Source: an uncultured Eubacteriales bacterium (GTDB lineage: Bacteria; Bacillota; Clostridia; Lachnospirales; Lachnospiraceae). Taken from it: 64,000 nt of DNA. Below are positions 29,532 to 37,155 of the stretch, piece after piece; the stretch's first letter is position 1, and each line of letters begins with the position of its first letter. Both the position numbers and the translations under genes were made by a program. The DNA is taken from NCBI GenBank assembly GCA_900315425.1, contig OMZA01000001.1, positions 62,001 to 126,000 on the forward strand, read 5' to 3'. The notes under the pieces were generated by a model. It ran no database searches, had not been told where the DNA came from, and was given only the letters and a program-made list of their open reading frames with translations.

Positions 29532-29972
29532 ATGAACGAAGAAAAGAAAGAATTAACAGAGGAAGAGAGAAAGGAATTAAAAGAAAAATTAAAAAAGCAA
29601 GTTGATGAAATGTCTGATGAAGAATTAGACAAAGTTGCAGGTGGTAGGGAACTTGGTAAAACTTATGGGCAAGCTGACTGGCCAGTTGGGGAGACTCGTA
29701 GTACTTTTTCATATGATAAAAAATCTGGGAGAATATGGAGAATTAGAAAAATAGAAGGAAATTATATCATAAAGATTCATGGAGATTGGTTTTGCAAATT
29801 AAAACATGGATATAAATTTCGAGTTGGCGGAAATGAAAATATATTTACGCTTACAGGAGGATCATTTAATCTTGGAAACGATGGGGTAATAGAGATAGGA
29901 GTGCCTATTATAAATGGTGTAACACAATATCAAAATATAGGTGGTTATCCAGACATTACCAGAGTAGAATAA
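29532..29972 (+). CDS. P1: double-glycine leader secreted protein, 146 aa
   Basis: Start ATG 29532 is chosen because AGGAGG lies 8 nt before it; an in-frame ATG at 29511 lies in the hairpin. Residues 1-38 are the island's common leader: acidic/lysine-rich helix, then DEELDKVAGG, a classic double-glycine cleavage site for a C39 peptidase. The 108-residue cargo is beta-rich (IWRIRKIEGNYIIKIHGDWF, KFRVGGNENIFTLTGG), has one Cys, and could be a small beta-barrel or SH3-like domain. It is the largest cargo here. No relation to a named bacteriocin seen. It has its own SARP-type promoter and no terminator before P2. Confidence 0.8.
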   Translation: MNEEKKELTEEERKELKEKLKKQVDEMSDEELDKVAGGRELGKTYGQADWPVGETRSTFSYDKKSGRIWRIRKIEGNYIIKIHGDWFCKLKHGYKFRVGGNENIFTLTGGSFNLGNDGVIEIGVPIINGVTQYQNIGGYPDITRVE

Positions 29973-29999
29973 ATGTCGAAAAAAAGAAAATAAAGGTAG

Positions 30000-30022
30000 C
30001 CATTAAACCTATAAATTGATGG
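30000..30022 (+). repeat. Leader stem-loop before P2
   Basis: CCATTAA pairs with TTGATGG (one G-T wobble that keeps the stem) around a 9-nt loop. The sequence AATAAAGGTAG before it is shared with the other copies. Confidence 0.6.
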
Positions 30023-30039
30023 AGATAGAAGGTAAAATT

Positions 30040-30360
30040 ATGAGTGAAGAAAAGAAAAATTTAACAGAAGAAGAAAGAAAAGAATTAAAGGAAGGATTAA
30101 AGAAGAAAATTGATGAAATGTCAGATGATGAATTAGATAAAGTTGCTGGTGGAGGTTTCATTGTAAATGAAGGAGAGATTAGCCCATATATATCAGATCA
30201 ACAAAAACCTGCAGCCTATTCTGAGGATGATATAAAAAATATTATGAGTATTATGAGTACGGGTGTTTGTCCAAAATGTAACAATAAAGTATCTGACAAA
30301 TCTTATAATATAGCGGTTGGACATTACGTAAGCGGATGTAAAGAATATATTGATGGTTAA
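30040..30360 (+). CDS. P2: double-glycine leader protein with CxxC-H-C cargo, 106 aa
   Basis: ATG 30040 behind AGAAGG; an earlier in-frame TTG at 30016 lies in the hairpin. The 38-residue leader ends DDELDKVAGG. The 68-residue cargo ends with GVCPKCNNKVSDKSYNIAVG followed by HYVSGCKEYIDG, giving C-x2-C-x(n)-H-x3-C, a pattern fit for one zinc ion. The cargo of P7 has the same arrangement (GICNRCNCEISD...H..SRC), so the two are related. No promoter of its own; probably transcribed with P1. A terminator follows 69 bp downstream. Confidence 0.8.
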   Translation: MSEEKKNLTEEERKELKEGLKKKIDEMSDDELDKVAGGGFIVNEGEISPYISDQQKPAAYSEDDIKNIMSIMSTGVCPKCNNKVSDKSYNIAVGHYVSGCKEYIDG

Positions 30361-30428
30361 GGTATTATTAATAATATAAAAAGTTAGCAATATTTTATAT
30401 AGTAAACACATAAATTTTATAAATTTAT

Positions 30429-30462
30429 AATAAAGTAGAGAGAAATCTCTGCTTTATTTTTT
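30429..30462 (+). terminator. Terminator after P1-P2
   Basis: AATAAAGTAGAGA pairs with TCTCTGCTTTATT (one wobble) around GAAA, followed by T residues. It separates the P1-P2 unit from the exporter operon. Confidence 0.9.
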
Positions 30463-30522
30463 GCAAAAAAATTAATAAAAATTTGATTTTATTGGACGAA
30501 TTTACTGACAAAATTCTATTTT

Positions 30523-30557
30523 ATGATATATCATTGATATGATAATATAATTATATA
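30523..30557 (+). promoter_or_regulatory. SARP-type direct-repeat promoter before the exporter operon
   Basis: ATGATAT (30523-30529), ATCA, TTGATAT (30534-30540), 11 bp, TATATA (30552-30557). One heptamer has a single mismatch, but period and distance to the -10 box equal those before P1, P3 and P7. Confidence 0.7.
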
Positions 30558-30571
30558 AGGAGTGGAAGATT

Positions 30572-30634
30572 ATGGAAATAGAATTTAAAAATATAGATGG
30601 AGTTCAAGAAATTATATTTGATGTAGAAAAATAA
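30572..30634 (+). CDS. 20-residue micropeptide leading the exporter operon
   Basis: Reads MEIEFKNIDGVQEIIFDVEK. AGGAG lies 9 nt before the ATG and the gene is the first after the direct-repeat promoter, 21 bp ahead of the HlyD-like gene. It has no double-glycine motif. It may be a translational leader, a small regulatory or assembly peptide, or a remnant. Unknown; supported only by position and translation signal. Confidence 0.45.
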   Translation: MEIEFKNIDGVQEIIFDVEK

Positions 30635-30655
30635 AAAGATTAAGGAGTAGTCAAA

Positions 30656-31120
30656 ATGGAAGATAAAAAGTTTAAAAAGGTTAATTCACCAGACCAATTA
30701 AATCAATATATTAGATTATCCAATCCTGGAGTATGGATATTGCTTTTAGCAATAGTAGTATTACTTGTAGGTGTTTGTATATGGGGATATTTTGGAAAAA
30801 TCGATACTAAGATAAAAACAGTTGTAATTTCAGATAACTACACTTCTTATTTATATGTAAAAGAAGAAGATATGGCAAAGATAAAAAATGGTATGCAAGT
30901 TGAACTAAACAATAATGAAAATATATTTGAAATTGCAGATATAGAAGAGACTCCTGAAAAAGTAACTGATGATATGGACGAATATGCTAGACATTTAGGT
31001 AACTTTCAAGTAGGAGAATGGGTATATAAATGTAGATTAAATAAAAATGTAAAAGAGGGAACTTATTCTGCAAATATTATTATTGAAAGTATTGCTCCAA
31101 TGACATTTATAACAAATTGA
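30656..31120 (+). CDS. Minimal HlyD-like NHLM secretion protein
   Basis: 154 residues. The first 50 match the N-terminus of NHLM bacteriocin-system secretion proteins: a cytoplasmic stretch with SPDQLNQYIRLSNPGVW, one membrane helix (about 26-46, WILLLAIVVLLVGVCIWGYF) and GKIDTKIKTVV. The usual coiled-coil hairpin and lipoyl domains of HlyD proteins are absent; only about 100 residues of beta-rich extracytoplasmic sequence follow. In a one-membrane cell a short adaptor may suffice. It precedes the two ABC transporters and should form the export complex with them. AAGGAG precedes the ATG. Confidence 0.78.
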   Translation: MEDKKFKKVNSPDQLNQYIRLSNPGVWILLLAIVVLLVGVCIWGYFGKIDTKIKTVVISDNYTSYLYVKEEDMAKIKNGMQVELNNNENIFEIADIEETPEKVTDDMDEYARHLGNFQVGEWVYKCRLNKNVKEGTYSANIIIESIAPMTFITN

Positions 31121-31153
31121 TACCATTAATAAAAAAAGGAATGATTAAGAAAT

Positions 31154-33325
31154 ATGAAAAAAGTAAAAAGACCAATAAAAAATGGTGTAGCTAAAAAAGT
31201 TCCTGTTGTAATACAACTAGAAGCATTAGAATGTGGAGCAGCTTGTCTTACAATGATACTCGCATATTATGAAAAATGGATACCACTAGAACAAGTACGT
31301 TCTGATTGCGGTGTTTCTCGTGATGGTTCAAAAGCAGGGAAAATATTGAAGGCCGCAAGAAATTATGGATTTGAAGCAAAAGGTTTTAAATATAATGTAG
31401 AAGATTTGCAAAAAGAGGCAATTTTTCCGTGCATTATATTTTGGAATAATAACCACTTTGTTGTACTTGATGGATTTAAAGGAAACTATGCAATTATAAA
31501 TGATCCAGCAAGAGGAAGAACTAAATATACAATAGATGCTTTTGAAAAAAGTTATTCAGGAATATATTTAGAATTTAAACCAACTAGAGAATTTAAACCA
31601 GAAGGGAAACCAAAGAGTGTAATTAAATTTGCTAAAAAAAGATTAAAAGGCACAAAAGCTATGGTGTTATTTACTTTAATTACAACAATAATTGCTTCAT
31701 TATTGTCAATTATTGGACCTGGATTTTCAAGAATATTTATAGATAGACTTCTTACACATCAAAATCCAGAATGGTTTGTTCCTTTTATAATTGGAGTATC
31801 TGCTATTACATTTATACAAATTATCATTCAGATTATCAATCAATTATATAGTTTAAAATTAAACGGAAAACTGGCAGTTGTTGGTAATACTACATATATG
31901 TGGAAAATATTAAAACTTCCAATGGACTTTTTCTCTCAAAGAATGGCAGGAGATATTATTGGAAGACAATCTTCAAATGCGACAGTTGCTTCTACTTTTA
32001 TTAATACTTTTACACCATTAATATTAAAGGTAGGTATGGCTATATTTTATTTAGTTGTAATGTTTAGATATAATGTAATGTTATCTTTGATAGGATTAAG
32101 TTCGCTTTTGGTAGATGTAATTGTTTCAAGAATTGTAACTAGAAAAAGGGTTGATTTATCAAGAGTTGGAACAAGAGATAGTTCAATGCTAGCAAGTACA
32201 ACAGCTTCAGGAATACAAATGATTGAAACAATAAAAGCAAGTGGAGCAGAAAATGGATTTTTTAGAAAATGGGCTGGATACCAAGCAAATGTAAATAATA
32301 ATGAAATTCAAATGTCAAAAACGAGTATGTTTTGGGGTATTATCCCAAGTTCTATTAGTATGATTGTAAATGTTACTATAACTTCAATTGGTTTATGGTT
32401 ATGTATGAAAGGTGAATTTACTATTGGTATGATAATGGCATTTCAAGGTTATTTAAGCTCATTTATGGAACCTGTAAATCAAATTGTATCAGCTGGAAAT
32501 TCATTATTAGAAATGCGTACACAAATGGAAAGAATTGAAGATGTTATGGAATATCCTGATGATGATATATTAAAAGAAAGTAAAGAAGATATAGAATATA
32601 AAAAATTATCTGGAGAAGTAGAACTTAAAAATGTTACATTTGGTTACTCAAAGTTAGAAAAACCTTTAATCGAAAACTTTAATTTAAAATTAAAACCTAG
32701 AAGTAGAGTAGCTTTAGTTGGACCATCAGGTTGTGGTAAATCTACTATATCAAAATTAGTTTCAGGACTTTATAAACAGTGGAGTGGAGAAATATTATTT
32801 GATGGAAAACCATTATCAGAAATAGATAAAAATATCTTTAGAAGTTCGCTTGCTGTTGTTGATCAAGAAATAACATTATTTGAAGATACAATAGCAAATA
32901 ATATTAAAATGTGGGACGATTCTATTGAAAACTTTGAAGTGATTATGGCAGCAAGAGATGCAGGTATGCACGATGAAATAAATGCAAGAGATGGAGGCTA
33001 TAATTATAAATTAATAGAAAATGGAAAAGATTTTTCAGGAGGACAAAGACAAAGACTTGAGATTGCAAGAGTTTTAGCTGGAGATCCATCAATAGTTATT
33101 TTAGATGAGGCGACATCTGCTTTAGATGCTAAAACAGAATATGAAGTAACAAAAGCTATTAAAGATAGAGGTGTTACTTGTATAATAGTTGCACATAGAT
33201 TATCAACAATTAGAGATTGTGATGAAATAATTGTTTTAGATAATGGAAAAGTTGTAGAGAGAGGAACTCATGATGAGCTATATAGATTAGGCGGAGCGTA
33301 CACGGCTCTTGTATCAAATGATTAG
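31154..33325 (+). CDS. C39-peptidase ABC exporter (NHLM type, TIGR03796-like)
   Basis: 723 residues. The C39 peptidase domain (about 12-140) has oxyanion Gln21, catalytic Cys27 in LECGAACL, His101 in NNNHFVVLDGF and Asp117 in INDPARG. The membrane domain (about 165-440) has about six helices. The ATPase domain has Walker A GPSGCGKST, signature FSGGQRQRLEIARVL, Walker B IVILDEATSALD and H-loop VAHRLST. It should cut the leaders after Gly-Gly and export the cargo. Glutamine is coded almost only by CAA, unlike the flanking genes. All catalytic residues are present. Confidence 0.95.
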   Translation: MKKVKRPIKNGVAKKVPVVIQLEALECGAACLTMILAYYEKWIPLEQVRSDCGVSRDGSKAGKILKAARNYGFEAKGFKYNVEDLQKEAIFPCIIFWNNNHFVVLDGFKGNYAIINDPARGRTKYTIDAFEKSYSGIYLEFKPTREFKPEGKPKSVIKFAKKRLKGTKAMVLFTLITTIIASLLSIIGPGFSRIFIDRLLTHQNPEWFVPFIIGVSAITFIQIIIQIINQLYSLKLNGKLAVVGNTTYMWKILKLPMDFFSQRMAGDIIGRQSSNATVASTFINTFTPLILKVGMAIFYLVVMFRYNVMLSLIGLSSLLVDVIVSRIVTRKRVDLSRVGTRDSSMLASTTASGIQMIETIKASGAENGFFRKWAGYQANVNNNEIQMSKTSMFWGIIPSSISMIVNVTITSIGLWLCMKGEFTIGMIMAFQGYLSSFMEPVNQIVSAGNSLLEMRTQMERIEDVMEYPDDDILKESKEDIEYKKLSGEVELKNVTFGYSKLEKPLIENFNLKLKPRSRVALVGPSGCGKSTISKLVSGLYKQWSGEILFDGKPLSEIDKNIFRSSLAVVDQEITLFEDTIANNIKMWDDSIENFEVIMAARDAGMHDEINARDGGYNYKLIENGKDFSGGQRQRLEIARVLAGDPSIVILDEATSALDAKTEYEVTKAIKDRGVTCIIVAHRLSTIRDCDEIIVLDNGKVVERGTHDELYRLGGAYTALVSND

Positions 33326-33379
33326 TAAAAGCAAAAAATTACACAAACTTTTATCTGACCAGAAGGGATAGAATAAATT

Positions 33380-35572
33380 ATGGGATGGTTTGAAGAACAG
33401 ATTAGGCAAAGAAAACAGTATAGTGATGAAGCATTTGAAGAAGCATTTTATAAGGTAGCAGATTCTGTTACTGGTAAGAATGTATCTAAAGCTATGGAAA
33501 ACGATAGCAAAAAAACAAAAGATGCTATAGAATCTGTGCTTAAATATTATGGAATAAAAAAAGCAAAAGAATTACCGCCTAAACTTACAGGTGTAAACGA
33601 ACAATTAGATTATCTAATTAGACCTGAAGGAATGATGACAAGAGATGTAAAGTTAGAAAAAGGTTGGTATAAAGATGCTTATGGTGCAATGCTAGGAACA
33701 TTAAAAAAAGATGGCTCATTAATTGCATTAATACCTGGAAGAATTAGTGGCTATACTTTTTATGATTCAGAGTTAAGAAAAGTAAGAAAAGTAAATGAAG
33801 AAACAGCAAAATTAATAGATGAAGAAGTAATTAGCTTTTATAGACAATTTCCATTAAGAAAATTACATATATATGACTTGGGAATGTATGCCATAAAAAG
33901 TTTAAAAGTTAATGACTTTATATTTTATGGAATATTAACATTAGTTGGAACATTACTTGGAATGCTTGTTGTAAATATCAATAAAGTTCTTATGTCAGAT
34001 GTATTAGAATTTGGAAAGGTTAGTGTTTTAATTGCTTGTAGTGTATTCTTAGTTTGTACACAGTTAAGTCAATCAATATTTGGAATTGCAAATTCATTAT
34101 ATACTGATAGATTTAATAAAAAAATGGATTTAGCAATTGATTCAGCTACAATGATGAGAATATTATCACTTCCACCAAGTTTCTTTAAAGAATATTCATC
34201 AGGAGATTTGTCAAGTAGAATAGGATATATTGGTTCATTATGTAATATGATAACATCTGCAATATTTGGAACTGGATTTTCTGCAGTATTTTCACTAGGT
34301 TATATTACTCAAATAATGAAATTTGCACCAATGCTTGTAATACCATCAATTATTATTACACTAGTTACATTTGGGTTTTCAGTATTAAGTACATTTTTGA
34401 CAATGAAAATATCTAAAAAGAAAATGGAACAAAGTGCAAAGGAAAGCGGATTAGATTATGCTATTGTAAACGGTGTTAAGAAGATAAAACTTGCAGGAGC
34501 TGAAAAACTAGTATTTGCAAAATGGGCAAATCTTTATGCAGAAGGAGCTAAACTAGAATATAACCCACCATTTTTTATTAAATATAATGGAGTTATATCA
34601 AGTAGTATAGGTTTAGTTACAACAATTGTTATGTACTATTTTGCAGTAGAGTCAGGTGTTTCAGTTGCCGATTATTATGCTTTTAATTCTGCTTATGGAA
34701 TGTTATCTGGTGCATTTATGTCAGTGGCTTCAATGGCTTTAACATTTGCAAATATAAAACCAATAATGGAAATGGCAAAACCATTGTTAGAAGCAGAGCC
34801 CGAAATATCAGAAGGAAAACAAGTTATAACAAATGTATCAGGAAATATAGAAATTAATAATTTATCTTTTAGATATAATGAAAAAATGCCTTATGTAATA
34901 GATGGATTAAATCTAACAATTAAACCTGGACAATATGTTGCAATAGTTGGAAAAACAGGTTGTGGTAAATCAACTCTAATGAGATTATTATTAGGCTTTG
35001 AAAAGCCAAATAAAGGCTCAATTTATTATGATGGAAAAGATATGAATACTATTGAACTTCGTTCCTTAAGAAGAAAAATTGGCGTTGTAATGCAAAATGG
35101 AAGCTTGTTTATGGGAGATATTTACTCAAATATTGTAATATCAGCACCAGAGCTAAGTTTAGATGATGCATGGGAGGCTGCAAGACAAGCAGGTATTGCA
35201 GAAGATATTGAAAAAATGCCAATGGGAATGAATACATTAATTGCAGAAGGAGCAGGTGGAATATCAGGTGGACAAAAACAAAGAATAATGATAGCAAGAG
35301 CTATAGCTCCTAAACCAAAAATTCTAATGTTTGATGAGGCAACATCAGCTTTAGACAATATCACTCAAAAAATTGTATCAGATTCTCTAGATAAATTAAA
35401 TTGTACAAGAATAGTAATTGCTCATAGATTATCTACAATAAAACAATGTGATAGAATTATTGTTTTAGATAAAGGAAACATAATTGAAGACGGAACTTAT
35501 GAAGAACTGATAAGTCAAAATGGTTATTTTGCAGAATTAGTTGAAAGACAACAAATTGGAGAAAAATTATAA
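33380..35572 (+). CDS. Second NHLM-type ABC exporter without peptidase (TIGR03797-like)
   Basis: 730 residues. The N-terminal 170 residues lack C39 catalytic residues and form the NHLM-specific N-domain (LDYLIRPEGMMTRDVKLEKG, then GWYKDAYGAMLGTLKKDGSL). Membrane helices cover about 180-450. ATPase: Walker A GKTGCGKST, Q-loop, signature ISGGQKQRIMIARAI, Walker B ILMFDEATSALD, H-loop IAHRLST. It follows the C39 transporter by 54 bp and probably pairs with it as a heterodimer, as in other NHLM loci. In known loci this pair exports modified peptides; no modifying enzyme is found here. Confidence 0.92.
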   Translation: MGWFEEQIRQRKQYSDEAFEEAFYKVADSVTGKNVSKAMENDSKKTKDAIESVLKYYGIKKAKELPPKLTGVNEQLDYLIRPEGMMTRDVKLEKGWYKDAYGAMLGTLKKDGSLIALIPGRISGYTFYDSELRKVRKVNEETAKLIDEEVISFYRQFPLRKLHIYDLGMYAIKSLKVNDFIFYGILTLVGTLLGMLVVNINKVLMSDVLEFGKVSVLIACSVFLVCTQLSQSIFGIANSLYTDRFNKKMDLAIDSATMMRILSLPPSFFKEYSSGDLSSRIGYIGSLCNMITSAIFGTGFSAVFSLGYITQIMKFAPMLVIPSIIITLVTFGFSVLSTFLTMKISKKKMEQSAKESGLDYAIVNGVKKIKLAGAEKLVFAKWANLYAEGAKLEYNPPFFIKYNGVISSSIGLVTTIVMYYFAVESGVSVADYYAFNSAYGMLSGAFMSVASMALTFANIKPIMEMAKPLLEAEPEISEGKQVITNVSGNIEINNLSFRYNEKMPYVIDGLNLTIKPGQYVAIVGKTGCGKSTLMRLLLGFEKPNKGSIYYDGKDMNTIELRSLRRKIGVVMQNGSLFMGDIYSNIVISAPELSLDDAWEAARQAGIAEDIEKMPMGMNTLIAEGAGGISGGQKQRIMIARAIAPKPKILMFDEATSALDNITQKIVSDSLDKLNCTRIVIAHRLSTIKQCDRIIVLDKGNIIEDGTYEELISQNGYFAELVERQQIGEKL

Positions 35573-35597
35573 AAAAATTTTTAAAAAAGACCACTTT

Positions 35598-35632
35598 TTG
35601 ATATGCTCTTGATATGTACCATATGTTATAAT
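35598..35632 (+). promoter_or_regulatory. SARP-type direct-repeat promoter before P3
   Basis: TTGATAT (35598-35604), GCTC, TTGATAT (35609-35615), 11 bp, TATAAT (35627-35632) with TGT before it. Nearly identical to the P1 site. Confidence 0.82.
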
Positions 35633-35657
35633 GTAAATATAAAGAAAATAAAGGTAA

Positions 35658-35681
35658 CCATTAAACCTGTATAATTAATGG
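35658..35681 (+). repeat. Leader stem-loop before P3
   Basis: CCATTAA pairs with TTAATGG around a 10-nt loop, one base longer than in the other copies while the stem is kept. Confidence 0.62.
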
Positions 35682-35698
35682 AGAAAGAAGGTAAAATT

Positions 35699-36028
35699 AT
35701 GAGTGAAGAAAAGAAAAATTTAACAGACGAAGAAAGAAAAGAATTAAAGGAAAACTTAAAAAAACAAGTTGATGAATTATCTGATGAGGAATTAGATAAT
35801 GTTGCGGGTGGCTATATTACAGATGATAATGGGGATTTCTTATGCATTTATTGTGGTAAAACAATTAAAAACACGGGAGGAATACTTTCAAAGATGTCTT
35901 ATGTAGGACATGTACAAACTCATACTCAAGGTGCCCATGCTGTATATAAAATTTGTGATATATGTGGGTATAGAAGTATTACAGAGTATGAATATAATTA
36001 TCATATGAAAACACAACACAATAAATAA
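35699..36028 (+). CDS. P3: double-glycine leader protein with two C2H2-like fingers, 109 aa
   Basis: ATG 35699; the leader (38 residues) ends EELDNVAGG. The 71-residue cargo contains CIYCGKTIKN... with C-x2-C-x17-H-x3-H, then CDICGYRSITEYEYNYHMKT with C-x2-C-x12-H-x4-H. The second matches the classical C2H2 zinc-finger spacing. Finding such a finger behind an export leader is unexpected, since these folds are usually intracellular. The cargo is otherwise polar with no membrane segment. Own SARP-type promoter and own terminator. Confidence 0.8.
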   Translation: MSEEKKNLTDEERKELKENLKKQVDELSDEELDNVAGGYITDDNGDFLCIYCGKTIKNTGGILSKMSYVGHVQTHTQGAHAVYKICDICGYRSITEYEYNYHMKTQHNK

Positions 36029-36030
36029 AG

Positions 36031-36051
36031 CAGAGAAATACTCTGTTTTTT
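36031..36051 (+). terminator. Terminator after P3
   Basis: CAGAG, 5-nt loop, CTCTG, then six T, directly behind the P3 stop codon. Its stem resembles part of the terminator after P2. Confidence 0.8.
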
Positions 36052-36075
36052 CCATAATATCTAATATTTGAATAT

Positions 36076-36123
36076 ATGGAAGAAAAATTTAATAGAAGAA
36101 GAAAGAAAAAAATTAAATGAGTA
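36076..36123 (+). pseudogene. Decayed leader of a lost cargo gene
   Basis: In the frame beginning just after the ATG at 36076 the bases encode WKKNLIEEERKKLNE then stop, matching residues 5-18 of the common leader (KKNLTEEERKELKE). No start codon is in that frame and no double-glycine site or cargo follows. It is a fossil of a further copy of the leader cassette. Confidence 0.7.
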
Positions 36124-36130
36124 AATGATT

Positions 36131-36160
36131 TAAGCGTAGTAGCCAAAACTGCTACGCTTA
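36131..36160. other. Strong hairpin between relic leader and P4
   Basis: TAAGCGTAG pairs with CTACGCTTA around 12 nt. A run of A rather than T follows on the plus strand, so a normal terminator is unlikely there; it may end transcription from the other side, or be a recombination remnant. Confidence 0.5.
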
Positions 36161-36223
36161 AAAAGTCTAACTTTTTGGGGTCACTTCAAAACCTATAAAT
36201 TAATGGAGAAAGAAGGTAAAATT

Positions 36224-36538
36224 ATGAGTGAAGAGATGAAAAAATTAACAGAAGAAGAGAGAAAAGAACTAAGGGAGAATTTAAAGAAACAAATTGATGA
36301 AATGACAGATGATGAATTAGAAAAAGTTGCTGGAGGTGCAAGTGGTGTTGGCAGTTTAGAATACTGTTGGAATTATCTTAGAAAAAGTGGTTACGCTAAA
36401 AAAGCAAAAGAAATAGCAGAAACAGAAGGCGAAACTGCATGTCGTAAATATATACATTTTGTGATTGTTGAAAACCTTGGAGTATATCCTCCAGGCACAG
36501 CTGTACTTTCTTCATGGTGCCAACTATATATAAAATAA
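36224..36538 (+). CDS. P4: double-glycine leader protein with three-Cys helical cargo, 104 aa
   Basis: ATG 36224 behind AGAAGG. The leader ends DDELEKVAGG. The 66-residue cargo looks helical (WNYLRKSGYAKKAKEIAETE, then KYIHFVIVENLG) with three Cys (in LEYCWNY, TACRKY and SWCQLY) that could form a disulfide after export. The upstream stem-loop is broken: only the 3' arm TTAATGG remains, and no TTGATAT site is near, so this copy may have lost its own promoter by rearrangement. Unlike P2, P3 and P7 there is no CxxC pair. Confidence 0.72.
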   Translation: MSEEMKKLTEEERKELRENLKKQIDEMTDDELEKVAGGASGVGSLEYCWNYLRKSGYAKKAKEIAETEGETACRKYIHFVIVENLGVYPPGTAVLSSWCQLYIK

Positions 36539-36562
36539 TGAGTAAATGCTTTAAGAAAATAG

Positions 36563-36585
36563 CCATTAAACCTATAAATTAATGG
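36563..36585 (+). repeat. Leader stem-loop before a headless cargo remnant
   Basis: Intact CCATTAA/TTAATGG stem, but the leader gene that should follow is missing. Confidence 0.6.
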
Positions 36586-36744
36586 AGAAAGATAGAAGCA
36601 AATAAAATATTAAAAAGTAGTGGAAAAATTCCTGCATCTAATTATTTAGATAGTATAATCACGAGTAATAATTTGCCTAAGGAATGGAAATTTCCAAAAA
36701 GTTTTTATACACTAATTGAATATAAAGCACAAAAAGGAGTGTAG
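36583..36744 (+). pseudogene. Headless cargo remnant
   Basis: An open frame of about 53 codons with no start codon. It runs from the hairpin's 3' arm to a TAG at 36742-36744 and reads ...KILKSSGKIPASNYLDSI... and ends FYTLIEYKAQKGV. It carries no leader. The arrangement (intact 5' hairpin joined directly to the end of a coding frame) looks like an internal deletion of a leader-cargo gene. No family recognised. Confidence 0.5.
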
Positions 36745-36755
36745 GAGGAATGAAT

Positions 36756-37055
36756 ATGGAATTAACAGATAAAGAATTAGACAAAGTTGCAGGTGGCTTT
36801 GAAATATTAAGAGAAGATATATGGTGTGAAATGAGTTATAAATTTACGGAAGAAGAAACTAATAAACTATTAGCACATGGATTTCAAATTCAACCAAATC
36901 GTACATATAACATCGCTGAAGTGATTGCAATGTTAAATCTTATACCACAATATATTGAATTAATTACTCTTAATAGACATCTTAGTAGTCGAGAATTAGG
37001 AAAAGTGACTGAAGAAATGGTGCAAAGAGCTTTAGAAAATATACTTAGTAAGTAG
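36756..37055 (+). CDS. P5: cargo protein with a 14-residue double-glycine leader, 99 aa
   Basis: AGGAGG lies 7 nt before ATG 36756 (an ATG at 36750 touches the ribosome site). The leader is only MELTDKELDKVAGG, the last part of the common leader without the charged helix. The 85-residue cargo is helical (FTEEETNKLLAHGFQI; VIAMLNLIPQYIELITLNRH; VTEEMVQRALENIL) with one Cys. Whether such a short leader is enough for the C39 transporter is unknown; in known C39 systems the residues just before GG (here ELDKVAGG) are the main contact. Located two genes before the regulator. Confidence 0.72.
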   Translation: MELTDKELDKVAGGFEILREDIWCEMSYKFTEEETNKLLAHGFQIQPNRTYNIAEVIAMLNLIPQYIELITLNRHLSSRELGKVTEEMVQRALENILSK

Positions 37056-37094
37056 CCATTAAATCTTTAGATTAATTGAGAAAGAAAGTAAATG

Positions 37095-37150
37095 ATGAGT
37101 GAAGAGAAAAAAATTTAAACAAAAAAGAAATGTTGTTTAAGAAAGTAGAT
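37095..37150 (+). pseudogene. Frameshifted leader relic
   Basis: MSEEKK followed by a premature stop at 37116-37118. Adding one A in the A run would continue the frame as NLNKKEMLFKK, the start of another leader copy. A degenerate stem-loop (CCATTAA/TTAATTG, 37056-37078) precedes it. A third decayed cassette. Confidence 0.65.
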
Positions 37151-37155
37151 ATTAT

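Noticed and set aside
36131..36160. Rho-independent terminator on the plus strand
   Set aside because: The stem is strong but is followed by A residues, not T, so it was listed as a hairpin only.
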